From Filibacter tadaridae (GTDB lineage: Bacteria > Bacillota > Bacilli > Bacillales_A > Planococcaceae), in contig NZ_UXAV01000042.1 in assembly GCF_900609045.1 (NCBI RefSeq), forward strand, positions 496,001 through 560,000: DNA of 64,000 nt, given 5' to 3'. A model generated the notes under the pieces. That model saw only the letters and a program-made list of their open reading frames with translations, was not told where the DNA came from and did not search any database. Shown piece after piece: positions 43,354-51,604 of the stretch; position 1 is the stretch's first letter; each line of letters begins with the position of its first letter. The position numbers were made by a program, and so were the translations under genes.

Positions 43354-44970
43354 TCATAAATAAACGATTTTATGTTTGCCGTCCATTTCAAATGGCAATG
43401 TTAACAGTTCCCGAATTAGTGTTGGTCCATAACTATTCAAATAGGAGTACGGTGTATAAAGCCTTTCTTGCAAAACATATCCCGGAAACAATTCGCCTTC
43501 CAGCAACCCGAATGCGCGTAGGGCGGCATCATGTTTCAACAGAATCGATTCTTCGGATTTCAATTTAAGATAATCTAATTGTTTCTTATGGAATGCAAGG
43601 TTTTTATCTAATACCCCTTGCATCATTGCGCTATCGTCTTTAACGACCGCAGCAATTTTTTCGAATTGAGCTTTTAGTAGCTGTTCCGTTTCGTTGATAG
43701 CTTCATTAACATGCTCATCCTGTAATCCATCGATGAAGCTTTCGCGTGCTGCGAACAGTTCCCCCGACATGACGTCCTCCACGGCGAAAGACCTTACGTC
43801 CAATGCCTGACTCACTTGCCGCGCGACAAGTGTCATAGACATCCGCGGTACAATGATCGGCATCTTCATGCCTAACTGGTGAAACGCTTCTTTCAATGTT
43901 GCCCAGTAAGCAATTTCACCCGGACCACCAACGAAAGCAAGGACAGGGAAAACCATATCCTGCATAAGTGGTCTCGTTGCAACATTGTTACTCAATAGCC
44001 AAGGTTCTTCATGAGCGATACGCTGCATTTCCTCTTCTGAAAAGCGCAAACCGGTACTCGTATTAACGAAATGACCTTCTTCTCTTGAAAGAAGGACTCT
44101 TCCTGTTTCATGAACATAAAACAAGTTTGCAGCATCTACCTCAGCACCAATCGGTGAACCGTATCCGTTTTCAGCGAACACAGCCTCTTTCGCCGAAACT
44201 TTTTCAGCAACTTGTGATGAATGCTCAATGAGTCTACTGAAATAATTCTTCTCCATTTCCCGCAATGGCTTGTACGCTGAATCGATAAATAACAATCCCT
44301 CATCCTGGAAAAGACCGTTCATAAGTCGCACAAAAAAGCCTGTAAACGTTTTTTCTTGTGTAACGGCAGTTAGCACTTCATCCAACAAATTTGACGTGTA
44401 GACCGTTTCGCCGAACTTACTGACGACCTCCTTCACGAATGCTGTCAGTTTGTCTGTGTCATATACTGTGTCGGAAGCCATTGTCTTTAGTATGAATTTT
44501 TCGCGGTATTGATTTTTTACAGCCTGTCCACCTGTTTGTGTGAATACGTGATTGATTTCATTCAGATCATGATCTTCACCCGCTACCCAAAATACCGGGA
44601 CGACAGGAACGCCAAGTGCTTCTCGCTTCCTTTTTGCCAGCAATATAACGGTAATCGCCTTATGTACGGAGTAGAGTGGTCCGGTCAATATTCCCGCTTG
44701 CTGCCCACCTACGACAGCGACTGCGTCTTCTGCCAGTTCATTGATGTGCTGCCTGGCACGGTCGGAAAGTCCGAACGGTTCCATAAACGAACGGATTGTA
44801 TCCGCAAGTTGGGTTCTTTCATATGTGCGTCCAGCAAGTTCTTGTAAACGTTCGGGATACGCACTTTCTTCGTTGCCATAATCAAAAAACGTATGTAAAA
44901 AATCTGTATCGTTATTATATGATTGCATCACCTTATTGCTTTCGGGTAATGCCAAACTTTCCAATTTCAT
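43354..44970 (-). CDS. bshC: Bacillithiol synthase BshC
   Basis: Adds cysteine to GlcN-malate, the last step in bacillithiol synthesis. 538 aa with the DUF2399-like Rossmann core: VVGGQQAGILTGPLYSVHKA (about 87-106), PVFWVAGEDHDLNEI, and a C-terminal coiled coil. Formerly yllA. ATG with AAGGGG. It lies upstream of mraZ as in B. subtilis. Confidence 0.95.
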   Translation of the reverse strand: MKLESLALPESNKVMQSYNNDTDFLHTFFDYGNEESAYPERLQELAGRTYERTQLADTIRSFMEPFGLSDRARQHINELAEDAVAVVGGQQAGILTGPLYSVHKAITVILLAKRKREALGVPVVPVFWVAGEDHDLNEINHVFTQTGGQAVKNQYREKFILKTMASDTVYDTDKLTAFVKEVVSKFGETVYTSNLLDEVLTAVTQEKTFTGFFVRLMNGLFQDEGLLFIDSAYKPLREMEKNYFSRLIEHSSQVAEKVSAKEAVFAENGYGSPIGAEVDAANLFYVHETGRVLLSREEGHFVNTSTGLRFSEEEMQRIAHEEPWLLSNNVATRPLMQDMVFPVLAFVGGPGEIAYWATLKEAFHQLGMKMPIIVPRMSMTLVARQVSQALDVRSFAVEDVMSGELFAARESFIDGLQDEHVNEAINETEQLLKAQFEKIAAVVKDDSAMMQGVLDKNLAFHKKQLDYLKLKSEESILLKHDAALRAFGLLEGELFPGYVLQERLYTPYSYLNSYGPTLIRELLTLPFEMDGKHKIVYL

Positions 44971-45088
44971 GATTCAAGCCCCTTTATCACTAACGTCTTG
45001 AACAGAGTATAGCATTCCGTGTCATTCGTTTGAAGAATAAATGCTTGGCGAAATGTGCTTCATTGTATATATATTGAAATGAAGATCT

Positions 45089-45128
45089 CCATTGAATACG
45101 CTACGGCGCTTCGTGGATGCCTCCGCTT
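45089..45128. repeat. Intergenic repeat, family B
   Basis: CCATTGAATACGCTACGGCG followed by CTTCGTGGATGCCTCC; closely related to 2550-2589 and 63794-63834. The 180-base gap between bshC and the next gene holds nothing else identifiable. Confidence 0.7.
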
Positions 45129-45150
45129 GGTTATGTAGATAGTCGATTGC

Positions 45151-45540
45151 TCAACCTAGATAGTTAATAATCTTAAATGCAATTCCAGTTAATAAAAGGA
45201 TGAAATAGCTACCTGTCAAGACAAGAAAATACAACCGCCATGTTTTTCTTAATAAATGGAGAATTTGAAACTCCTTTACTTTGAACCGCTCAATAATACT
45301 GCAGACAATCACAATGAGTACAGCAATTGTAGCGATGTATATACCTGTTTCCAAACCGATTACTGTTCGTGATATGACGTAAACGGCTAGAAATAAGAAT
45401 GGAGTTGCCGTGTCAGCTGCGAGGCCAATAACAGTAGCTGGTGATCTGCCCATCTTTCGCATCACCACAAGAAAAACAAATGCGATAATCCACGGAAAAA
45501 GGATGATAGCTCCCAATGTACTGGAAATCACACTGCCCAT
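45151..45540 (-). CDS. Small membrane protein, probably DUF3397 family
   Basis: 129 aa with four hydrophobic segments; function unknown. The ATG at 45540 overlaps the panE-like stop (TGATG) and has AGGAGGG upstream, so it is translated with that gene. The extension to 45558 is not needed. Family assignment is from general resemblance and location. Confidence 0.7.
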   Translation of the reverse strand: MGSVISSTLGAIILFPWIIAFVFLVVMRKMGRSPATVIGLAADTATPFLFLAVYVISRTVIGLETGIYIATIAVLIVIVCSIIERFKVKEFQILHLLRKTWRLYFLVLTGSYFILLLTGIAFKIINYLG

Positions 45541-46439
45541 CAATTCCCTCCTCTCCAATCGACGGCATATAGCATCGCCTCAAGAATCTGTAAAAACGGA
45601 GTTGATTTCCCTCGATTTTCTGCTATTCGTATGATTGCTGTGACAATGGTCTCTATTTCCATCGGTCGACCGGCTTTACGATCTGTCAACATGGACGATC
45701 TATTTTGCGCCGTTGTCTTGCATACAGAAACAATAGCGTCATATGATAGGGAAATTCCCATTTCCGGAAATGCTTCCAACAGTTCATTATACAATCTATC
45801 GAGCAATGAATTGCAATACTTATCTGTCAATAGTTCGCCATTCGTAACCCCAAGAATGGCTGTTAAAGGATTAATCAGGCAATTAATCAGTGCTTTTCGA
45901 AGGAGAATCTCTTTCGCTTCTGTATGTCTGCTTAACGGAAAAAAACTTGAGTGCGCCTGTTGCATCAATCTGAACACATCCGCATCCCCACGTTCATTCG
46001 CTATCGTCAGCATTCCTACACCATTATGAGCAACAGTCCGGTCGTCTTTCCGCCCTGCGCCATGTTCCACTGTCGCAAATGACACGTTCGGTAGAGATGT
46101 TGCGCCGACAAGTTCCAAGTGGCCGATACCATTTTGAACAAATAAAATAGGTTGCACTACATTTTCCTTCTGCATCACAGTTAGAAGTTCGGCAATCCCT
46201 GAATATTTGACCGCAACAATCCAACAGTTCGCAACTGGAAGCTCACTGAATTCAGTCGTTGCATTTACACGGAATACGCTCGTTGAACCGTCAACGTTAA
46301 TTCTGCAAATCCCCTCTGATTGGATACACTTCTTCTGTTCTTTTCTTCTAACGTAAAATGTCACATTATAACCGGCTTCTGCTAAGAATGATCCCATCAG
46401 CAATCCGATTGAACCCGCACCTGCAATCGTTACCTCCAA
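45540..46439 (-). CDS. panE: 2-dehydropantoate 2-reductase family protein
   Basis: NADPH-dependent reduction of ketopantoate to pantoate for coenzyme A synthesis is the family function. 299 aa; the nucleotide motif VTIAGAGSIGLLMGSFL is at the N-terminus, and the catalytic Lys is probably in LRKALINCLINPLTAI. The start is TTG at 46439 with GGAGGGGG. It matches ylbQ of the same neighbourhood in B. subtilis. Confidence 0.87.
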   Translation of the reverse strand: MEVTIAGAGSIGLLMGSFLAEAGYNVTFYVRRKEQKKCIQSEGICRINVDGSTSVFRVNATTEFSELPVANCWIVAVKYSGIAELLTVMQKENVVQPILFVQNGIGHLELVGATSLPNVSFATVEHGAGRKDDRTVAHNGVGMLTIANERGDADVFRLMQQAHSSFFPLSRHTEAKEILLRKALINCLINPLTAILGVTNGELLTDKYCNSLLDRLYNELLEAFPEMGISLSYDAIVSVCKTTAQNRSSMLTDRKAGRPMEIETIVTAIIRIAENRGKSTPFLQILEAMLYAVDWRGGN

Positions 46440-46456
46440 TTGTCCCCCTCCTCTAA

Positions 46457-46492
46457 AAGTAAAAGGTCCACCTAAATGCGGGTGGACCTTTT
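46457..46492 (-). terminator. Terminator after the carboxylase genes
   Basis: Perfect 12-bp stem (46461-46472 with 46481-46492), 8-base loop, T-rich on both ends; 15 bases after the carboxyltransferase stop. Confidence 0.9.
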
Positions 46493-46506
46493 AGCGCTTT
46501 GTTCAA

Positions 46507-48048
46507 TTATACAGGATATACGGAATGTTTTTTTGGTGGTTGCGGTACATTTTTTGTACTGTAGAAACGGAAACGGTCAGCAAGCACTTCTCTTAGGTTA
46601 GATGGAGCCACGATTTCGTCGATAATGAGCTCCGAAGCCATTTTATAAATATCGATTTCTTCTTTGTATTCGTTATGTTTTTCCTTAACGAACGCAACAC
46701 GCTCTTTCGGATCTTCAATCGCTTCAATCTTATTCGAATAGACAGCGTTGACAGCCGCCTCCGGTCCCATAACAGCGATTTGCGCAGTTGGTAGGGCAAT
46801 ACAGACATCCGGTTCAAATGCCGGTCCAGACATCGCGTAGAGACCTGCACCATATGCTTTACGTACGATTACCGAAATCTTAGGTACGGTCGCAGAACTC
46901 ATTGCCATAATCAGCTTCGCACCATGACGAATAATTCCTGCACGTTCCACTTTTGTTCCAATCATAAAGCCCGGTACATCGGCAAGAAAAAGCAGTGGTA
47001 TGGAGAATGCATCACATAAATTGATAAATTTCGCCGCCTTATCAGCGGAGTCACCAAACAGGACGCCACCTTTCGCTTTCGGCTGATTGGCAATAATACC
47101 GACCGGTTGACCTTCAATTCGTGCAAGCCCTGTAATGATTTCTGTAGCAAATAACTTTTTAATATCGAAAAAGCTTCCTTCATCAATTAAAACATCTAGC
47201 GCTTCGTACATATCGAACGGCGCATTCTGGTTTTCGGGAATGATTGCCTCCAGTGTACGCCCCGCTTTGGCTGCAATCATTTCTTTCAAGGCAGGTTTTT
47301 CCGTGTAGTTAGCCGGGAAAAATTCAAGGTAACGGCGTGCTTCCGCAATCGCTTGTTCTTCATTTGCAGCAAGGACATCACCGCAACCGCTCACCGAGCA
47401 ATGCATTTTTGCGCCGCCCATTTCTTCAAGCGTCACTTTTTCGCCGATTACTTTTTCGGCCATCCGCGGAGAGCCTAGATACATGGATGCATTTCCGTCG
47501 ACCATGATCACAATATCGCAAAATGCAGGTATGTATGCTCCACCTGCAGCAGAAGGCCCAAAAAGAATACAAATTTGAGGGATGAACCCCGATAACCTTA
47601 CTTGGTTGTGGAATATCTTCCCCGCTCCGCGTCTGTTTGGGAACATCGCAAGTTGGTCTGTTATACGAGCGCCTGCCGAATCGACAAGATAAAGCATTGG
47701 TACACGTTGTTTTTCCGCGATTTCTTGGATACGAATTATTTTTTCAACAGTACGGGCTCCCCAAGATCCCGCTTTTATAGTCGAATCATTCGCCATGACG
47801 CAAACCGTTTGGCCGTTCACTTTCCCCATCGCTGTTACTACGCCGTCTGCTGGTAAATCTCCAGCTTCACAGTTCGCAAAGCGTCCATCCTCTGTATATT
47901 CACCGTTATCAAATAACAGTTCAAGTCTGTCGCGGACAAATAATTTCTGTTGCTCTTTCAGCTTTTCATGGTATTTTGGAGCGCCCCCGGCAAAAATCTC
48001 CTGTAACTTCGTTTCAAGTTTTTCATTGTATGTAACCTTTTCAGTCAT
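46507..48048 (-). CDS. Acyl-CoA carboxylase, carboxyltransferase subunit
   Basis: Transfers CO2 from carboxybiotin to an acyl-CoA. 513 aa from the ATG at 48048 (AAAGGGG upstream). Two crotonase-like halves: SAGARITDQL and FGPSAAGGAYIPAF in the first; IIANQPKAKGGVLF, ADVPGFMIGTKVERAG and KAYGAGLYAM in the second. The substrate (propionyl-, methylcrotonyl- or acetyl-CoA) cannot be read with confidence. The three carboxylase genes are adjacent and in the same order as catabolic sets such as yngH-yngE, and a catabolite-repression site precedes them. Confidence 0.9.
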   Translation of the reverse strand: MTEKVTYNEKLETKLQEIFAGGAPKYHEKLKEQQKLFVRDRLELLFDNGEYTEDGRFANCEAGDLPADGVVTAMGKVNGQTVCVMANDSTIKAGSWGARTVEKIIRIQEIAEKQRVPMLYLVDSAGARITDQLAMFPNRRGAGKIFHNQVRLSGFIPQICILFGPSAAGGAYIPAFCDIVIMVDGNASMYLGSPRMAEKVIGEKVTLEEMGGAKMHCSVSGCGDVLAANEEQAIAEARRYLEFFPANYTEKPALKEMIAAKAGRTLEAIIPENQNAPFDMYEALDVLIDEGSFFDIKKLFATEIITGLARIEGQPVGIIANQPKAKGGVLFGDSADKAAKFINLCDAFSIPLLFLADVPGFMIGTKVERAGIIRHGAKLIMAMSSATVPKISVIVRKAYGAGLYAMSGPAFEPDVCIALPTAQIAVMGPEAAVNAVYSNKIEAIEDPKERVAFVKEKHNEYKEEIDIYKMASELIIDEIVAPSNLREVLADRFRFYSTKNVPQPPKKHSVYPV

Positions 48049-48083
48049 GTCCTTACCCCTTTCGTCAACCATTTCTATTCCCT

Positions 48084-48299
48084 TTAAGCTTCGATTGTAA
48101 CGAGGACATCCTCATCATTCACAAAATCGCCGACCTGCGCGTGAATCGTTGCCACTTTCCCTGCTGTTTCAGCTTCAACTGGAATTTCCATTTTCATTGA
48201 TTCAAGAACCATAACAACTTGTCCTGCAGCTACTTCTTCCCCTTCTTTTACGTTTACTGTAAATACTGTACCTGCCATAGATGCTTTTAATTGTGTCAT
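48084..48299 (-). CDS. Biotin carboxyl carrier protein
   Basis: 71 aa biotinyl domain; the biotin-accepting Lys is in VLESMKMEIP. It carries carboxybiotin between the two flanking enzyme subunits. Its ATG overlaps the biotin carboxylase stop by four bases. Like the stand-alone small carriers of catabolic acyl-CoA carboxylases, it lacks the long Pro/Ala-rich N-terminus of AccB. Confidence 0.93.
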   Translation of the reverse strand: MTQLKASMAGTVFTVNVKEGEEVAAGQVVMVLESMKMEIPVEAETAGKVATIHAQVGDFVNDEDVLVTIEA

Positions 48300-49657
48300 G
48301 ATTTAATTTCCTCCTTTTGTTTTTTCAGCCATTGAGCTAAAACTGCAGTCGTATACTTACCTGAAGTGAATTCTTCTGAACGAAGAAACTCAGTGAATAA
48401 CGGTATATTCGTTTTCAAACCTTCAATTTCTACGCCTTCTAAAAAACGTTGTGCCTTTTGAATCGCTTCTTCCCTTGTGGGAGCCCCAACAATCACTTTC
48501 GAAATTAACGGATCGTAAAACGGCGTAACCTTTCCTCCTTCGAGATATCCCGAATCAATACGGATACCCGTAGTGTCTCCCCACGCAAGCCTGTTGATCG
48601 TCCCAGGTGACGGCATAAATTTTACAGGATCTTCTGCATAAATACGAAACTCAATAGCATGCCCTGTAGCCGTTATTGTCGCTTGTTCTGTTACAGGCAG
48701 TTCGTTTCCTTTTGCGACTTCAATTTGCCATTCTACAAGATCATAGCCTGTCACTTCTTCTGTTACAGGGTGTTCGACTTGTAGCCTCGTGTTCATTTCG
48801 AGGAAATAGAAATCGTTGTTGCCATCAACAATAAACTCAACAGTTCCTGCATTTTTATACCCCACAGCTTTTGCCGCTTCAACCGCCGCTTGATAAAGCC
48901 TTTCCCGTGCCACTTCCGGTAAATGTGGTGAAGGAGATTCTTCAATCACTTTTTGGTTGCGTCGTTGTACGGAACAATTACGTTCGAATAGATGAACGAT
49001 ATTCCCTTGATGATCGCCAAATATTTGAACTTCGATATGCCGTGCATCATCGATAAACTTTTCCAGAAATACGACATCATCTCCAAAATACGCTTTTGCT
49101 CTTGTTTTCACAGATTCAAAGTGTTGACTGAGCGCTTGCTCATTTTCACAGCGAATCATACCGATTCCACCGCCACCCGCACTCGCTTTTAACATAACTG
49201 GATAACCGATTGCATTTGCGGCATAGATTGCATCCTCTAAAGATGCGATTCCTTCGTCGGTTCCTGGCACAACCGGCACCCCTGCTGCCTGCATCGTCGT
49301 TCGCGAGCCGATTTTGTCCCCCATCTTATCAATCGTGTCTGCATCAGGTCCGATGAATGCAATGCCTGCCGCTTGTATTTTACGGACAAAATCAGCATTC
49401 TCGGATAATAACCCGTATCCCGGATGAATTGCATCCGCCCCAGTCTGAACGGCTATATTAATAATGTCATCCGCCTTCAGATAAGATTGTTGCACTTGCG
49501 GTGGACCGATCAAGAACGATTCGTCCGCTTCTTTTACAAACGGCATATCCTGGTCTGCTTCTGAATAGACCGCAACTGTCTTAATTCCTAAACGTTTACA
49601 TGTTTTTAGTATTCTGAGTGCGATTTCCCCACGATTCGCAATCAATATCTTATCCAT
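48296..49657 (-). CDS. Biotin carboxylase subunit of acyl-CoA carboxylase
   Basis: ATP-grasp enzyme that carboxylates biotin with bicarbonate. 453 aa from the ATG at 49657 (GGGGGAG upstream). It begins DKILIANRGEIALRI; the Gly-rich ATP loop is KASAGGGGIGM (about 159-169), with EMNTRLQVEHPVTE as catalytic motif. AccC-like in length, but context assigns it to the acyl-CoA carboxylase set here. Confidence 0.93.
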   Translation of the reverse strand: MDKILIANRGEIALRILKTCKRLGIKTVAVYSEADQDMPFVKEADESFLIGPPQVQQSYLKADDIINIAVQTGADAIHPGYGLLSENADFVRKIQAAGIAFIGPDADTIDKMGDKIGSRTTMQAAGVPVVPGTDEGIASLEDAIYAANAIGYPVMLKASAGGGGIGMIRCENEQALSQHFESVKTRAKAYFGDDVVFLEKFIDDARHIEVQIFGDHQGNIVHLFERNCSVQRRNQKVIEESPSPHLPEVARERLYQAAVEAAKAVGYKNAGTVEFIVDGNNDFYFLEMNTRLQVEHPVTEEVTGYDLVEWQIEVAKGNELPVTEQATITATGHAIEFRIYAEDPVKFMPSPGTINRLAWGDTTGIRIDSGYLEGGKVTPFYDPLISKVIVGAPTREEAIQKAQRFLEGVEIEGLKTNIPLFTEFLRSEEFTSGKYTTAVLAQWLKKQKEEIKS

Positions 49658-49714
49658 AAATACTCCCCCAAACATTTGAATGTGAATTCCATCCCTCTCT
49701 AGTTTAAACGATAA

Positions 49715-49730
49715 ATGAAACCGTTTTCAA
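49715..49730 (-). promoter_or_regulatory. CcpA catabolite-response element (cre)
   Basis: The minus strand reads TTGAAAACGGTTTCAT, a complete match to WTGNAANCGNWWNCAW, 58 bases before the biotin carboxylase gene and overlapping a possible -35. It predicts repression of the carboxylase genes on preferred carbon sources. Confidence 0.8.
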
Positions 49731-49845
49731 CCTTTGACTGAAAAAAAAGCTTTTTCCCATCATTTGAGTAATAGATTTCAAGTTTGATTTGCCGCGCAAA
49801 TAACCGCTATCCATGCGCTTTCAGGCATGTACAACGGTCACTTGT

Positions 49846-50604
49846 TCATTTGTTGGATAAGAACTGATTAACCGCATAATGGTGAGCTTTACTTCCCCAT
49901 AATACAGAGCATTGCCGCGATTCTTCAAGCATACGATCGCGAATGAAGTCAGCAGTCCATTTACGGATAGCGACCGTTTTATAAGCGCGATGGACAGATG
50001 GATGGTAGGCAGACATTTTTGCAAGGAATTGCTCGAGACCTTTTTTTGCATCGCCGTTATATATTTCAGTCGCCCAGCCTGCTTCAAGCATTTGCTCAGC
50101 CGAATGCATTCCAGCTTCTGATAATATACGGAGTACACGGTCATGCTTACCATCTTTCTCGAATAATAGTGTGGCGCCTCCCCAACCGGTTGTAATCGCC
50201 AGCGTCCCTTGGATGAATCCTGCTTTCGCATTCCCTGAAACAACACGGTAATCACAAGCAGTCGCAATTTCACAACCCCCCCCTACCGCAGTACCATTGA
50301 CCAAAGCAATGACAGGCATCGGTAACGTTGCGACTCTGTATAATAATCCGGTCATTCTGCTCAACATCGGAAAAGCTTCATCGGCCGTTTGCAGCGAATG
50401 GAATTCAGCTAGATCACCGCCTGAACAAAACGCACGATCACCCATGCCCGTAATGACGGAAAATGCGATAGTTGAATCATTTTCGATGCGATCAAGAAAT
50501 TCTTCCAATCCATCCATGACAGCATAATTCACAGCATTACGTTTGTCGGGCCGGTTGATTGTAAATGTTGCAACTTTGTTTTCGATAGTTATGATATAAG
50601 ACAT
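49846..50604 (-). CDS. Enoyl-CoA hydratase/isomerase (crotonase) family protein
   Basis: 252 aa crotonase-fold protein from the ATG at 50604 (GGAGGG upstream). The oxyanion-hole regions DRAFCSGGDLAEF and NGTAVGGGCEIATACD are intact, so the first acid (Glu in GGGCE) is kept. The second catalytic Glu of hydratases is replaced: the segment reads FIQGTLAITTGWGGA. The FxxxxxxIxxxWGG pattern and a C-terminal VLWG recall ethylmalonyl-CoA decarboxylase (ECHDC1). Adjacent to acyl-CoA carboxylase genes, it might clean up side products or act in the same acyl-CoA pathway. A classical hydratase is less likely. Confidence 0.8.
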   Translation of the reverse strand: MSYIITIENKVATFTINRPDKRNAVNYAVMDGLEEFLDRIENDSTIAFSVITGMGDRAFCSGGDLAEFHSLQTADEAFPMLSRMTGLLYRVATLPMPVIALVNGTAVGGGCEIATACDYRVVSGNAKAGFIQGTLAITTGWGGATLLFEKDGKHDRVLRILSEAGMHSAEQMLEAGWATEIYNGDAKKGLEQFLAKMSAYHPSVHRAYKTVAIRKWTADFIRDRMLEESRQCSVLWGSKAHHYAVNQFLSNK

Positions 50605-50691
50605 AATAATCCCTCCAAGTAGAAAGTCTATTTTCAGCCGTGAGTTCGCTACAAACATCATCTGATTTCTTTTGTCTATAAAAAGATATAG

Positions 50692-50728
50692 AAAAAAGGC
50701 TACCGAGAGCCATGGCCTCACGGTAGCC
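50692..50728 (-). terminator. Terminator after rpmF
   Basis: GGCTACCG/CGGTAGCC arms (50698-50705, 50721-50728) with an extended inner stem and TTTTTT on the minus strand, 20 bases after the rpmF stop. Confidence 0.9.
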
Positions 50729-50748
50729 TGTTCATAGACAAATCTTGA

Positions 50749-50922
50749 TTATTCGCCTACTACTTCTTTTCCTTTGTAATGACCGCATGACTTACAGATG
50801 CGGTGAGATAATTTGATATCGCCACAGTTTTCACAAGTAGTCATACCTGGCACTTGCAATTTATAATGCGTACGGCGTTTGTTTTTAACTGTTTTGGATG
50901 TTCTTCTTTTTGGTACAGCCAT
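50749..50922 (-). CDS. rpmF: Ribosomal protein L32
   Basis: 57 aa protein of the 50S subunit: begins [19 protein letters not shown] and carries the zinc ribbon CENCG...CKSCG. It follows the yceD/ylbN gene by 21 bases, a nearly universal bacterial pairing, and precedes a strong terminator. The Cys form suits zinc-replete growth; no Cys-free paralogue is in the window. Confidence 0.97.
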   Translation of the reverse strand: MAVPKRRTSKTVKNKRRTHYKLQVPGMTTCENCGDIKLSHRICKSCGHYKGKEVVGE

Positions 50923-50943
50923 CTGGGCACCTCCTTACGATTG

Positions 50944-51477
50944 CTATTCGTCCTTGGATTCAAAAAACTTTGCTAAATCAGCAAGTCTTGGGTCCACTTT
51001 CGTTTCCAGTTCCTCACGGAGTCTGGCATTGTATTCCTCGTCAGTTGTATATGACCAGCCTTTTCCTTCAGCCTGTACCATTTCATCAGCGTTTTCACTA
51101 TGGATTTGGAGTGGCACTTCGAGGAGGACGAGTTCCTCAAAGACGGGGGTCGGATCGATTACATCACCGATTACAGGGTGTATTTCATCATCCAATGCAA
51201 GCGTCGCTTCATCCCAGCTGAATTGTTCATCAGACTCGATTGAAAACGGAAGCTCCACATCTACCCACGTACGGGAGCAGGGCAATGTCATTGTACCTTC
51301 AAGCCGGAATCGGCACAGCATTTTCTTTGCGCCGATTGTACAACTTCCGGTCACACGGACAGGTTTAATATCCCGGATTTCCGGATTCCGCAATTTAACG
51401 GATTCAAGGTTTACCGCTTCGTCAAGCGGCATATCACCTTGCCTGTATTTCTGTAATTGAAGAATGGACCATTTCAT
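50944..51477 (-). CDS. ylbN: YceD/DUF177 family protein (YlbN)
   Basis: 177 aa protein of the family co-transcribed with rpmF and implicated in 23S rRNA metabolism. Conserved CRFRLEGTMTLPCSRTW and DPRLADLAKFF are present. The ATG at 51477 has GAGGTGA upstream. It is driven by a perfect consensus promoter at 51505-51533. Confidence 0.92.
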   Translation of the reverse strand: MKWSILQLQKYRQGDMPLDEAVNLESVKLRNPEIRDIKPVRVTGSCTIGAKKMLCRFRLEGTMTLPCSRTWVDVELPFSIESDEQFSWDEATLALDDEIHPVIGDVIDPTPVFEELVLLEVPLQIHSENADEMVQAEGKGWSYTTDEEYNARLREELETKVDPRLADLAKFFESKDE

Positions 51478-51504
51478 GTCTATCACCTCAAGACAACAAT
51501 GTTG

Positions 51505-51533
51505 ATTATATAATGGGCGAAAAGGGATGTCAA
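51505..51533 (-). promoter_or_regulatory. Consensus sigma-A promoter for ylbN-rpmF
   Basis: TTGACA (51528-51533), 17-base spacer, TATAAT (51505-51510) on the minus strand; both hexamers and the spacing are perfect, as suits ribosomal protein expression. Confidence 0.95.
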
Positions 51534-51604
51534 GATATTTTCTTGTCACCTTGTATGCGGCATAGGATATAATCTAATTATATTATATCAAAGGAGTGAC
51601 GGCT

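Noticed and set aside
48296-49657. accC of fatty-acid synthesis
   Set aside because: The adjacent 71-residue carrier, a single-chain carboxyltransferase and a cre site fit a catabolic acyl-CoA carboxylase better, although accC cannot be excluded from its own sequence.
49744-49757. AAAAAGCTTTTT palindrome as a terminator after the crotonase
   Set aside because: The stem is short and purely A/T-rich apart from GC at its centre, too weak to call.
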